DNA of 64,000 nt, taken from Bacteroidota bacterium. Lineage in GTDB: Bacteria > Bacteroidota > Bacteroidia > UBA4408. The stretch covers positions 62,001 through 126,000 of the forward strand of contig JADKCP010000002.1 of the NCBI GenBank assembly GCA_016718805.1, given 5' to 3'. Made by a program: the position numbers and the translations under genes. Positions 34,505 to 44,263 of the stretch are shown here, piece after piece. Numbering within the stretch: position 1 is the first letter of the stretch; every line of letters starts with the position of its first letter. The notes below the pieces were generated by a model. That model did not search any database. It saw only the letters and a list, made by a program, of their open reading frames with translations, and was not told where the DNA came from.

Positions 34505-35887
34505 ATGGCACAAAAACTACGCACTTTAACAGAACCATTTAAAATTAAAATGGTTGAACCTTTAAAAATTACCACAGAAGCTTATCGCACCAAAGCTCTT
34601 GAGGAAGCGCATTACAATACATTTTTGCTGCATTCGAGCGATGTGTTTATAGATTTATTAACCGATAGCGGAACAGGCGCAATGAGCGACCGTCAATGGG
34701 CCGGAATAATGATGGGCGATGAAAGTTATGCAGGTGCTCGAAGTTGGGAACATTTAGAAAAAGTTGTAAAAGCATTAACCGGAATGCCGCATGTTTTACC
34801 TACGCACCAAGGTCGAGCCGGCGAACGCATTTTGTACAGCATTTTAGGAGGCAAGGGAAAAGTGTTTATTAGCAATACGCATTTCGACACTACCCGGGCA
34901 AACATTGAATATAGCGGAGCACAAGCCATTGACATAGTTTATGAAGCAGCTAAAGATCCTGAAATTGATTTACCTTTTAAGGGAAATATGGATGTGGAAC
35001 AACTCGTAAAAATTATTGAAAAAGAAGGCAGAGATGCAATTGGCGCGGTTATCATTACTGTAACCAACAATTCATCAGGCGGGCAACCGGTAAGCATGGC
35101 CAATGTTAAAGCCATTCGCGAAATATGCGATCGTTATGCTTTATTGTTGGTGATCGATGGTTGTCGCATAGCCGAAAATGCTTATTTTATTAAACATCGC
35201 GAAAAAGAATATGCTGCTAAAACATACGAGGAAATTGCAAAAGAAATGTTGCGTTTAGGCGATGCTTTTATAATGAGTGCAAAAAAAGATGGATTGGTGA
35301 ATATTGGAGGATTACTCACTATAAAGGATGAGAACCTTGCATTGAAATGTAAAAATTTGCTCATTATTTCAGAAGGTTTTACCACTTATGGGGGACTTGC
35401 CGGTCGTGATATGGAAGCCCTAGCGATTGGACTTACAGAAGTATTTGATGAAGATTATTTGCATTATCGAATTCGCAGCACCGGGTATTTGGGCGAGAAA
35501 TTAAAAGAGAAAGGAATTCCGGTGGTATGGCCTATTGGAGGGCATGCTGTGTATGTTGATGCAAAAAAATTGTACAAAAACATTCCAGTGAATCAATATC
35601 CGGGACAAGCTTTGGTGTGTGATTTATATACCAAAGGAGGAATTCGTTGTGTAGAAGTTGGCAGTGTTATGTTTGGCAAATACGATGCCTCCGGAAAATT
35701 GATTCCGGCACCGAATGAATTGGTGAGACTAGCTATTCCACGCAGAGTTTATACCCAAAGTCACATTGATTATGTATTGGATATTTTTGATGATATACTT
35801 GAGATTTGTGAGCGAAAATCGGGTTATAAAATTACTTATGAACCACAATTTTTAAGACATTTTACGGCACATTTTGAGAAGATTTAA
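34505..35887 (+). CDS. tnaA: Tryptophanase (PLP-dependent beta-eliminating lyase)
   Basis: About 460 aa of the tryptophanase/tyrosine phenol-lyase family. Clear family segments: LTDSGTGAMSDRQWAGIMMGDESYAG, THQGRAGERILY, TVTNNSSGGQPVSMAN, IDGCRIAENAYF, the PLP-lysine region MSAKKDGLVNIGG near residue 260, and the C-terminal YEPQFLRHFTAHF. The alanine in SAKKD and the VEVGS segment favour tryptophanase over tyrosine phenol-lyase. It would split tryptophan into indole, pyruvate and ammonia. The ATG at 34505 is preferred; the upstream TTG belongs to the TATCTTTG promoter. No tryptophan permease or leader peptide is adjacent. Confidence 0.88.
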   Translation: MAQKLRTLTEPFKIKMVEPLKITTEAYRTKALEEAHYNTFLLHSSDVFIDLLTDSGTGAMSDRQWAGIMMGDESYAGARSWEHLEKVVKALTGMPHVLPTHQGRAGERILYSILGGKGKVFISNTHFDTTRANIEYSGAQAIDIVYEAAKDPEIDLPFKGNMDVEQLVKIIEKEGRDAIGAVIITVTNNSSGGQPVSMANVKAIREICDRYALLLVIDGCRIAENAYFIKHREKEYAAKTYEEIAKEMLRLGDAFIMSAKKDGLVNIGGLLTIKDENLALKCKNLLIISEGFTTYGGLAGRDMEALAIGLTEVFDEDYLHYRIRSTGYLGEKLKEKGIPVVWPIGGHAVYVDAKKLYKNIPVNQYPGQALVCDLYTKGGIRCVEVGSVMFGKYDASGKLIPAPNELVRLAIPRRVYTQSHIDYVLDIFDDILEICERKSGYKITYEPQFLRHFTAHFEKI

Positions 35888-35995
35888 AGTACTAATTTTA
35901 ATTCAATTTATCAGTTAATTCAAAACAGAATAGTTTTAAAAATACAGTTTAAATTGTAAGAAAACGAAGCGTAAAAACCAACTAATAAAATTAAG

Positions 35996-36433
35996 ATGTT
36001 GTTTTCAAAAGCTTGTGAATACGGTATACGTGCTACTATTTATATTGCGCATCAATCAAAAATTGAAGCTCGCGCCAGCTTAAAAGATATTGCTAAAGAA
36101 ATTGCTTCGCCAGAAGCCTATACAGCAAAAATTTTACAGCTTTTGGTTAAAGGAAATATTATTAATTCAACAAAAGGCGCTTGGGGAGGGTTTAGTATCG
36201 ATGCTAAAAAATGTAAAAAGATTAAACTACAGGATATTGCATTCGCCATTGATGGTGAAAAAAGTTATTCGACCTGTGTATTAGGTTTAAAGCAGTGTTC
36301 AGAAGTGCATCCTTGTCCTGTTCATGAACAGTTTAAGGGCATAAAAAAGGAACTGATATGGATGTTGAAAAGTACAGATTTGCATAGCATGATGAACAGT
36401 ATTGAGGAAGGAAGCAGTTGTTTAAAAATTTAG
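35996..36433 (+). CDS. Rrf2 family transcriptional regulator
   Basis: 145 aa with the Rrf2 winged helix (ACEYGIRATIYIAHQS, IAKEIASPEAYTAKILQLLVKG, STKGAWGGFSI) and a cysteine cluster CVLGLKQCSEVHPC that could ligate an Fe-S cluster as in IscR/NsrR. It should respond to iron-sulfur status, oxygen or NO. It lies 108 nt after tnaA on the same strand and may be co-regulated. Target site not known. Confidence 0.9.
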   Translation: MLFSKACEYGIRATIYIAHQSKIEARASLKDIAKEIASPEAYTAKILQLLVKGNIINSTKGAWGGFSIDAKKCKKIKLQDIAFAIDGEKSYSTCVLGLKQCSEVHPCPVHEQFKGIKKELIWMLKSTDLHSMMNSIEEGSSCLKI

Positions 36434-36682
36434 TTTGATTTATTATTTTAAAAATTAAAAGTAATCTCCATTTAGTATGCTCGCTGCGATCAGGAGCTAA
36501 AATCTTTACGTTTTAAAACATTCTACTTTAATTCTTGTTTTAATTCGTGTTATTTACTTGCAAATGCGTGGAAAAGAATTATAAAAATTAAATTTAAAAT
36601 TCGAAAGCTGCTGTATAATTTGTTTTTTTGCAATGCCGTTGAAAAGTAACAGCCCAAAATATCAAGACTTAGCTTATCATTT

Positions 36683-38158
36683 ATGAAAAAACAAATTGTA
36701 GTTATTGGAGGAGGATTTGCCGGATTATCGGCAGCAACAACATTAGCCAAAGATGGGCATTCTGTTACTTTACTCGAGAAAAACAAAACAGTTGGTGGTA
36801 GAGCGGGAAAGCTGGTTGTTGATGGTTTTACTTTTGATTTGGGCCCAAGCTGGTACTGGATGCCGGAAGTATTTGAAAATTATTTTAAGCAATTTGGAGT
36901 TGCTGTAACAGATGCCTATAAATTGGTGCGATTAGATCCTTCGTACAAAGTATTTTTTAGTCCAACTGAATCTATAGAAGTACCGGCAAGTTTGGAGGCA
37001 TTTTATGCTGTATTTGAAAAGTACGAACCGGGTAGTAGTGTTCAACTAAAAAAGTTTTTAGCAGAAGCTGAGTATAAATACAACATCAGTATGAGTGATT
37101 TTGTAAACAAACCCAGCCTTTCGATTACAGAATTTTTTGATATTCGGATTGTTACAGCTGCTTTAAAAATGGACTTGTTTAAATCCATCAGTGCTTACAT
37201 TAAAAAGCATTTTACACATCCTTATTTAATTCAGTTGCTCGAATTCCCTGTTTTGTTTTTAGGTGCTAAACCAAACGAAACTCCGGCTTTATATAGCATG
37301 ATGAATTATGCCGACATAGTTTTGGGTACTTGGTATCCAATGGGTGGTATGTATAAAATTGTTGAAGCCATGGAAAAGGTTGCTAATGCCCAAGGTGTTA
37401 AAATAAAAACCGGTATTTCGGTTGAAAAAATTATCGTGCAAAATGGGAAATCGCAAAGTGTTCTTGCTAATGGCATCGAGTATATTGCTGATGTAGTTGT
37501 TGGAGCTGCCGATTACCATCATGTTGAGCAAAATTTGTTAGAACCTGCTTACCGCAATTATTCTGAAAAGTATTGGAAATCGCGAAAGATGGCTCCCTCC
37601 TGCTTAATGTATTACCTTGGAATTGATAAAAAAATAAAGCATCTGGAACACCATAATTTATTTTTTGATGCCCCTTTTGAATTGCACGCAGAAGAAATAT
37701 ATGATCGTCCTCAATGGCCTTCCAATCCATTGTTTTATGCTACTTGTGGGTCAATTTTAGATCCTGAAGTTGCTCCTGCCGGTAAAGAAAATATAGTACT
37801 GTTAATTCCTGTAGCCGTTGATTTACAAGATAGCGAAGAAATACGTGAAAAGTATTTTACTATTATGATTGAACGTTTGGAACAACTAACCGGAGAAAAA
37901 ATTAAAGAGCATGTGATTGTTAAACAAAGCTTTTGTATCAATGATTTTAAACAAGCTTATAATTCGTTTGGGGGCAATGCATACGGATTGGCGAATACTT
38001 TGGCACAAACCGCTATTTTAAAACCATCCTTAAGAAACAAAAAGGTAGCTAATTTATTTTATACCGGACAATTAACAGTGCCCGGTCCTGGAGTTCCTCC
38101 TTCAATTATTTCAGGGCAAGTGGTAGCTAAAGAAATTAATAAATATCTGGCTAAGTAA
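36683..38158 (+). CDS. crtI: Phytoene desaturase (CrtI-type)
   Basis: 491 aa FAD-dependent carotenoid desaturase. It has the N-terminal dinucleotide fold IVVIGGGFAGLSAATTLAKDG, the family segments VGGRAGKLVVDGFTFDLGPSWYWMP and the C-terminal bacterial-type phytoene dehydrogenase signature NLFYTGQLTVPGPGVPPSIISG. It desaturates phytoene toward lycopene or neurosporene. No phytoene synthase (crtB) is adjacent, unlike in most carotenoid clusters of this phylum. A radical SAM gene follows after 122 nt. Confidence 0.93.
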   Translation: MKKQIVVIGGGFAGLSAATTLAKDGHSVTLLEKNKTVGGRAGKLVVDGFTFDLGPSWYWMPEVFENYFKQFGVAVTDAYKLVRLDPSYKVFFSPTESIEVPASLEAFYAVFEKYEPGSSVQLKKFLAEAEYKYNISMSDFVNKPSLSITEFFDIRIVTAALKMDLFKSISAYIKKHFTHPYLIQLLEFPVLFLGAKPNETPALYSMMNYADIVLGTWYPMGGMYKIVEAMEKVANAQGVKIKTGISVEKIIVQNGKSQSVLANGIEYIADVVVGAADYHHVEQNLLEPAYRNYSEKYWKSRKMAPSCLMYYLGIDKKIKHLEHHNLFFDAPFELHAEEIYDRPQWPSNPLFYATCGSILDPEVAPAGKENIVLLIPVAVDLQDSEEIREKYFTIMIERLEQLTGEKIKEHVIVKQSFCINDFKQAYNSFGGNAYGLANTLAQTAILKPSLRNKKVANLFYTGQLTVPGPGVPPSIISGQVVAKEINKYLAK

Positions 38159-38280
38159 CCTCTACAAAAAAAATTTACAGCTTTTATTTTTCATCTAAAA
38201 ACTTCGTACAAAACTTCTGATTTCGGTCATTTCAAATTGCATTTATTTGCCTTTCATTTGCTCTAATCAGTTTTATTCAC

Positions 38281-39306
38281 ATGGTACGATTTACAGCTTA
38301 TCGCAAATACCTGTATTATTTGCAGCACTTTGCAACTCCTAAAAAACTTCACAATATATTACTTAATAAATCAGAGCAAAAAAATAAGCTTATCCAACTT
38401 AAGAGTAAGCCTTATAAAATTACGCTTGACCCGGGCAATGTGTGCAATTTAAAATGTCCTTGTTGCCACACAGGAATCAAGCATGCTGAAATGATTAAAC
38501 CTACATTTTTAACTTTCAAAAACTATCAAGTAGTATTCAATAATGTGAAAGATTATGCACTTAGTGTAGCATTGTACAATTGGGGAGAACCATTATTAAA
38601 CAAGGAAATATTTGACATTATTGATTATACAACAGCCAATAAAGTGGGAAGTACTTTACATTCTAATTTTAATTACTTAACTCCTGCAATGGCTGAAAAC
38701 CTTGTAAAATCAAAACTTACACATATTTATTTATCCATCGATGGTGCCTCTCAAGAAGTATATTCAAAATATCGCGTGAAGGGAAATTATGAGAAAGTAA
38801 TTGGCAATATTGAACTTTTGGTTGCTGCCAAGAAAAAAGCTAAAAGTAAATTTCCATTTATTACCTGGAAATACTTAACCTTTCCATTTAATATACATGA
38901 GGTGGAAGCTGCACGAACAAAGGCTGAGCAATTAGGAGTAGATAATTTTGAAGTGTTTACAGCATCGCCACACTTAATGGACATTTACGATGAAGCAGAA
39001 AAAATTTCAGCGAATTCTACTTCAATAGCCAACACTCCAGAAATTTGTAGTAGTTTGTGGAGCAGCTTGTATGTTGGTCCGGATGGAACTGTTTTTCCAT
39101 GTTCACTTTCATTTCGGAAAAGCGAATCATTTGGAAATTTGTTAGATGAGAAACTTTCAACTATTTGGAACAATAGTAGCTATCATGCTTCTCGAAAAAT
39201 GTTTTCTACAAACACAGATTTAGATGTAGTTCCATTGCCTTGTAAAGGATGCAAGTATTTTATAAAATGTAGCAGAAAGCCTCAGCTGGCTGCTCATTTA
39301 AATTAA
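38281..39306 (+). CDS. Radical SAM/SPASM domain protein
   Basis: 341 aa. Radical SAM motif C55-x3-C59-x2-C62 in GNVCNLKCPCC, then the core barrel (NWGEPLLNKEIFD, YLSIDGASQEVYSKYR). The C-terminal SPASM region has many cysteines (CSSLWSSLYVGPDGTVFPCS, then CKGCKYFIKC), which should hold one or two auxiliary iron-sulfur clusters. Such enzymes modify peptides or proteins or other small substrates. No precursor peptide or protease is adjacent, so the substrate is unknown. Confidence 0.9.
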   Translation: MVRFTAYRKYLYYLQHFATPKKLHNILLNKSEQKNKLIQLKSKPYKITLDPGNVCNLKCPCCHTGIKHAEMIKPTFLTFKNYQVVFNNVKDYALSVALYNWGEPLLNKEIFDIIDYTTANKVGSTLHSNFNYLTPAMAENLVKSKLTHIYLSIDGASQEVYSKYRVKGNYEKVIGNIELLVAAKKKAKSKFPFITWKYLTFPFNIHEVEAARTKAEQLGVDNFEVFTASPHLMDIYDEAEKISANSTSIANTPEICSSLWSSLYVGPDGTVFPCSLSFRKSESFGNLLDEKLSTIWNNSSYHASRKMFSTNTDLDVVPLPCKGCKYFIKCSRKPQLAAHLN

Positions 39307-39329
39307 TTGAAATCTATTAATTCAGCGGG

Positions 39330-40544
39330 TTACTCAAAATCTTGGTACAACAAATAGCGTTTACGCATTCGTTTGTATTCATCAAGACCTGCTTGCCATG
39401 AAGCGCGGATTTCTTCTTCTGATTTACCAGCTATAATTTGCTCCTTCAAAGTTGAATTTCCTGCCAACTTATTAAAGTAGGAAGTGAAAAATTTATCTTT
39501 ATCAGGATAGCCTTTATACAATTCGATTAACCAAAAAAGATTTAACTTTTTCTCAAGCTTAACCATAGTTTCGCCATAGTCTGATAAATCATATCCTTTG
39601 CACTGCTGATCCTTGTAAGGAGGATTTTTACTGGCTCCGGGAGTTGATACAGGTGTAAAACTGTAATCGGTTCCGCTTAAATTAGGATAACCAATTTGCT
39701 GAAAAGGTTTACTGGTGCCTCTTCCCAAGCTTACAGCTGTACCTTCAAAGAAACACAAAGAAGGATACAAATAAACGGAAGTCATGGTAGGTAAATTTGG
39801 GGAAGGATGAATTGGTAAAGTATAATAATCACGATGTGAATAATTTTCACAAGTAATTACTGTGAGCTCACATATTTTTCCGTTGGCAAGCCATCCTTGA
39901 CCATTCGCCATTTTAGCAAACTCACCTACGGTTAATCCATGCACAACTGGAATTGGGACAATTCCAACAAAGGATGAAAAGGATTCTTCACGAATAGGAC
40001 CATCAATATAAAATCCATTGGGATTAGGTCTATCGAGTACAATTAATTTAACTTCATTCTCGGCACAGGCTTCCATTACATATTTTAAGGTTGATATGTA
40101 AGTATAGAAACGAGCACCAACATCTTGTAAATCAAATATCAAGTAATCAATACCAGCTAAATCCTTTATTGATGGCTTCTTGGATGCGCCATACAAAGAA
40201 ATTACCGGTAAGTGTGTTTTGGGATCTTTGTAGTTTTTTACTTGTTCACCGGCATCGGCATCGCCTCTAAAACCGTGTTCAGGACAAAAAACTTTTTTTA
40301 CTTCAATCGATAATTTAAGTAAAGAATCAACCAAGTGTGTTTGCCCAATTAAACTACTTTGATTAGCAAGTATGGCAATTTTCTTATTTTTAAGAATAGC
40401 TAAATACTGCTCCGTTCGTTCAGCACCAACACGTATTGCTTTGCGCTTGATTTGAGCACTTACTAAAGTAAAGTGAACTAACAATGAAAGCAGAATAATT
40501 ATTTTTCCACACTTTGCGCTGATATTTAGTAACACTCTACACAT
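39330..40544 (-). CDS. NamZ-like exo-beta-N-acetylmuramidase (DUF1343)
   Basis: 404 aa with a signal peptide (ends LVSA, then Q). The DUF1343 core is clear: ANQSSLIGQTHLVD, VKKVFCPEHGFRGDADAGE, YLIFDLQDVGARFYTYISTL, LDRPNPNGFYIDGP and PSPNLPTMTSVYLYPSLCFFEGT. Characterised members remove terminal MurNAc from peptidoglycan fragments (GH171). The cell probably uses it for cell-wall recycling or for feeding on bacterial debris. No MurNAc uptake genes are adjacent. Confidence 0.9.
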   Translation of the reverse strand: MCRVLLNISAKCGKIIILLSLLVHFTLVSAQIKRKAIRVGAERTEQYLAILKNKKIAILANQSSLIGQTHLVDSLLKLSIEVKKVFCPEHGFRGDADAGEQVKNYKDPKTHLPVISLYGASKKPSIKDLAGIDYLIFDLQDVGARFYTYISTLKYVMEACAENEVKLIVLDRPNPNGFYIDGPIREESFSSFVGIVPIPVVHGLTVGEFAKMANGQGWLANGKICELTVITCENYSHRDYYTLPIHPSPNLPTMTSVYLYPSLCFFEGTAVSLGRGTSKPFQQIGYPNLSGTDYSFTPVSTPGASKNPPYKDQQCKGYDLSDYGETMVKLEKKLNLFWLIELYKGYPDKDKFFTSYFNKLAGNSTLKEQIIAGKSEEEIRASWQAGLDEYKRMRKRYLLYQDFE

Positions 40545-40628
40545 TAAAATTGGATGAATTAATTTAAATCAATAGCCGAATAATTAATAGTACTATTTTT
40601 ACGGTCGGCAAAAATACAATTATTCCTA

Positions 40629-41854
40629 TTGAACACTGAATTATTTATAGCCCGAAAAATTTTGTTTCAAAAAAGCAATTCGGGAGGCATACAAAGCAAA
40701 CCTATAGTTACTATTGCAGTATGGGCTATTGCATTGGGAGTGGCTGTAATGCTAATTTCAGTAGCTGTTCTTACCGGTTTCCAAAAACAAATTACCGAAA
40801 AGGTAATTGGTTTCGGAGGACATATTCAAATTACCGATTTTGTGCCAAATGCCTCACTTGAGCCCAAACCGGTTGAGAAAAGCAAATTTAAATTACCAAC
40901 ATTAAAAAATATTAATGGTGTAGCTCACAGTCAAGTTTTTGCTACTAAAGCCGGAATTATTAAAACCAACGAAGCTATTGAAGGGGTAGTATTAAAAGGC
41001 ATTTCAGTGGATTACGATTTATCGTTTTTTAAAACCAATCTTCGAGCCGGTAAACTACCCGTTTTTACTGATACAAGTACCTCAAATGATATATTAATTT
41101 CTAAAAAAATTGCTGATAAACTGCGCTTTAAAGTTCAAGACAAACTCATCATGTACTTTATTCAACAACCAGCTCGTATGCGTAAATTCACTGTTAGTGG
41201 TATATATGAAACAGGTCTCGAGGATTTTGATGATAAATATGTATTGTGCGATTTGCATCAAATACAAAAATTAAATGATTGGACATCCACTCAAATTGGT
41301 GGTGTTGAGTTATCGGTTAGTGATTTTAACCAGCTCGCATCAGTGGGAGAAAACGTGTATGCTTCTATTGATAGTGATTTAGACTCAAAAACTATTCGTG
41401 AATTGTATCCTCAATTATTTGATTGGTTGGATTTACAGAACATTAATGTGCTAGTAATTTTATTGATGATGATTGCTGTTGGTGCCATGAACATGGTTAC
41501 TGCATTGCTTATTTTGATAATTGAAAGAACCAATATGATTGGATTGCTTAAAGCTTTGGGTGCTTCCAATTTAAGTTTACGGAAATTGTTTTATACCAGG
41601 CAATATACCTTACGGGAAAGGGATTACTCTTAGGAAACCTGATTGGCATTGGCTTGTGCATTGCACAATTAAAATTTGGTTTTGCTCATCTCGATCAAGC
41701 CTCCTATTATGTATCCTTAGTACCCATAGAAATGAATTGGCAATACATTGCAGCTGTCAATATTGGTACATTATTAATTTGTACCCTTATCTTAATCGTA
41801 CCATCTTATCTTGTAACACGCATCAGTCCTGTAAAAGCAATACGGTTCAGTTAA
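40629..41854 (+). pseudogene. FtsX-like ABC permease (LolE-type), frameshifted
   Basis: The first frame (TTG start 40629, MNTELFIARKILF) runs to a TAG at 41633 and ends in unrelated residues after FYT. The +2 frame continues the expected sequence: AIYLTGKGLLLGNLIGIG and the last helix to VTRISPVKAIRFS, stop at 41854. A single missing base (or two extra) near 41595-41600 restores one 408-residue lipoprotein-release permease (N-terminal helix, MacB/FtsX periplasmic domain, three C-terminal helices). It could be a true break or a sequencing error. The matching ATPase is not adjacent. Confidence 0.85.
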
Positions 41855-41897
41855 GAATAATTTCCCTCATCCTTAAAAAAGCTGAACAAATATTTTC

Positions 41898-41905
41898 TAC
41901 ATTTG
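41898..41905 (+). promoter_or_regulatory. -7 element before cystathionine beta-synthase
   Basis: TACATTTG matches TAnnTTTG; the leader would be about 100 nt. No TTG at the expected -33 distance. Confidence 0.4.
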
Positions 41906-42010
41906 CGCCCTTTAATAAAGCAATTTATATAATTCGAAAGTTACACTAAGCAATTGTATAGCAGCGGAGTCATTAAATTTAAACGTTTACAACATTATTA
42001 CTAAAATCTG

Positions 42011-43375
42011 ATGTATTACAACAACATACTTGAAACTATTGGAAACACTCCATTAGTTAAGCTCAACAACGTTACGAAAGATATTCCTGCTGCGGTATTG
42101 GCGAAAATTGAAACCACAAATCCAGGGAATTCAATTAAAGACCGGATGGCTTTAAAAATGATTGAAGATGCCGAAAAAGATGGTCGTTTAAAACCAGGCG
42201 GAACCATTATTGAAGGTACTAGTGGTAATACGGGCATGGGTTTGGCGATAGCTGCAATTATTAAAGGTTACAAATGCATTTTTACAACCACCGATAAACA
42301 ATCAAAAGAAAAGGTTGATGCCTTGCGTGCCTTTGGTGCAGAAGTGGTGGTATGTCCTACCGATGTTGAACCGGAAGATCCCCGCTCCTATTATTCGGTT
42401 TCATCGCGACTTGAAAAGGAAGTTCCTAATTCATGGAAACCAAATCAATACGACAATCCTTCAAATTCATTGGCACATTATGAGCAAACCGGTCCTGAAA
42501 TATGGGAACAAACTGAAGGTAAAATAACCCATTTGGTTGTAGGAGTTGGCACAGGAGGTACAATTTGCGGTACAGGAAAATATTTAAAAGAAAAAAATCC
42601 CAACATACAAATACTTGGAATTGATACTTATGGCTCGGTTTTTAAAAAATACAAGGAGACCGGAATTTTTGACAAAAATGAAATTTATCCATATGTAACC
42701 GAGGGAATTGGCGAAGATTTTTTACCTGCTAATGTTGATTTTAACATTATTGATCATTTTGAAAAAGTAACAGATAAAGATGCTGCATTAATGACGCGCG
42801 AGATTGTAAAACGTGAAGGTATTTTTGTTGGAAACTCTGCAGGTTCAGCAATGGCGGGCTTACTTCAAATGAAGGACCGCTTTAAAAAAGGCGATTTAGT
42901 AGTAGTTATTTTCCATGATCATGGTACACGTTATCTAGGTAAAATGTTTAACGATGACTGGATGCGCATGAAAGGATATTTCGACAAAAAAGGTTTGGTA
43001 GCAAGGGATTTAGTAGTAACCAACAAAAAAGCAGAATTGGTCACTATCGATGCAAAAGAAACCGTTGAAAAAGCTGCCAAGATGATGAGCGAAATGGATA
43101 TTTCACAAATACCGGTAACTTCAGATAAGCGTATTGTTGGTTCATTGAGTGAGAATCATTTATTTTCGTCCTTAATAAAAAATCCGGAAATTAAATTAAA
43201 TGCAGTTGAAACCGTGATGCAGGCTGCTTTTCCATTCGTTGATATTTCAACTCCTATTGATTCATTGTCGAAAATGATTACACCGGAAAATCCTGCTTTA
43301 TTGGTGCGTGACTTTAAAACCGACAATACTTATATCATTACAAAAAGCGATATTATTTCGGCCTTGTTGGTATAG
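42011..43375 (+). CDS. Cystathionine beta-synthase with CBS domain pair
   Basis: 454 aa. The PLP fold-type II domain (about 1-320) has NTPLVKL, the PLP lysine K43 in NPGNSIKDRMAL, the phosphate-binding EGTSGNTGMGLA loop and GVGTGGTICGTGKYLKE. A tandem CBS domain module (about 335-454; AAKMMSEMDISQIPVT and later PALLVRD) follows. It condenses serine and homocysteine to cystathionine, or may act as a cysteine synthase. No cystathionine gamma-lyase is adjacent. Confidence 0.92.
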   Translation: MYYNNILETIGNTPLVKLNNVTKDIPAAVLAKIETTNPGNSIKDRMALKMIEDAEKDGRLKPGGTIIEGTSGNTGMGLAIAAIIKGYKCIFTTTDKQSKEKVDALRAFGAEVVVCPTDVEPEDPRSYYSVSSRLEKEVPNSWKPNQYDNPSNSLAHYEQTGPEIWEQTEGKITHLVVGVGTGGTICGTGKYLKEKNPNIQILGIDTYGSVFKKYKETGIFDKNEIYPYVTEGIGEDFLPANVDFNIIDHFEKVTDKDAALMTREIVKREGIFVGNSAGSAMAGLLQMKDRFKKGDLVVVIFHDHGTRYLGKMFNDDWMRMKGYFDKKGLVARDLVVTNKKAELVTIDAKETVEKAAKMMSEMDISQIPVTSDKRIVGSLSENHLFSSLIKNPEIKLNAVETVMQAAFPFVDISTPIDSLSKMITPENPALLVRDFKTDNTYIITKSDIISALLV

Positions 43376-43392
43376 AAGATTAATAGCACTAC

Positions 43393-44172
43393 ATGATTCA
43401 GAGCACCGATCAACTTGGGCGAGTTCTTTCGTTTTCGGAAGTTCCAAAACGCATCATTTCATGTGTGCCATCTCAAACTGAATTATTATTTGATTTGGGC
43501 TTGAGAGATGAAGTCGTTGGTATCACTAAATTTTGCATACATCCTGACGTATGGTTTAGAAACAAAACCCGCATTGGTGGTACTAAAAATTTAGACATCG
43601 TTAAAATAAAATCGCTCAAACCTGATTTGATTATTGCCAATAAAGAAGAAAATACGCGTGAGCAACTTGAAGAATTAATGTTGGATTATCCGGTATGGAT
43701 AAGCGATGTAAAAGATTTGGAAGAAGCCGGGCAGCTTATTATAGGTTTGGGAAATTTGTTGAATCGTAGCAATGAGGCTAAACAAATGCTTCAAGCAATA
43801 ACTACCAAATTTTCGCGTTTACAACCAGTGCAAAATAAATCATGCGTGTATTTTATTTGGAATAATCCTTACATGTGTGTTGGGGATTCAACTTTTATTA
43901 ATCATTTGTTAGAGAAGTGTGGTTTCACCAATTGCTTCAAAAATAATGGTCGGTATCCACAAATTTCAGCCCATGAAATTGCTATTGCAAAACCCGATTT
44001 GTTATTCCTTTCGTCGGAGCCATTCCCTTTTAAAACAAGGGATATTTCACACTTTGAAAATATTTCCCCAACTTCAAAAGTTATAATGGTAAACGGGGAA
44101 GCATTTAGCTGGTATGGCTCACGTCTGCTTAAAAGTGTTGATTATTTTGAAGAATTGTTAAAAACCATTTGA
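43393..44172 (+). CDS. BtuF-like helical-backbone metal receptor, no signal peptide
   Basis: 259 aa of the cobalamin/iron-chelate binding-protein fold: RIISCVPSQTELLFDLGLRDEVVGITKFC, IGGTKNLDIVKIKSLKPDLIIANKEEN and a C-terminal lobe. The N terminus starts directly in the fold (MIQSTDQLGRVLSF) with no signal peptide or lipobox, so it appears cytoplasmic. It starts 17 nt after the CBS stop codon and probably shares its transcript. No membrane or ATPase subunits are near. A cofactor-storage or corrinoid-handling role is an inference. Confidence 0.85.
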   Translation: MIQSTDQLGRVLSFSEVPKRIISCVPSQTELLFDLGLRDEVVGITKFCIHPDVWFRNKTRIGGTKNLDIVKIKSLKPDLIIANKEENTREQLEELMLDYPVWISDVKDLEEAGQLIIGLGNLLNRSNEAKQMLQAITTKFSRLQPVQNKSCVYFIWNNPYMCVGDSTFINHLLEKCGFTNCFKNNGRYPQISAHEIAIAKPDLLFLSSEPFPFKTRDISHFENISPTSKVIMVNGEAFSWYGSRLLKSVDYFEELLKTI

Positions 44173-44214
44173 GTTAAAATTCATTGACTGTTAGCAAGTA
44201 AACCTTGCTTTTAG

Positions 44215-44222
44215 TACATTTG
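44215..44222 (+). promoter_or_regulatory. -7 element before the patatin-like gene
   Basis: TACATTTG matches TAnnTTTG; start codon 41 nt later. No TTG at the expected spacing. Confidence 0.4.
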
Positions 44223-44263
44223 AAAAATTATTTTATAGCCTAAAATTGCAGGAATATCGGTCT

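Noticed and set aside
41855..42010. Possible riboswitch in the leader of cystathionine beta-synthase
   Set aside because: A leader of about 100 nt exists but no conserved SAM or cobalamin riboswitch core could be recognised.
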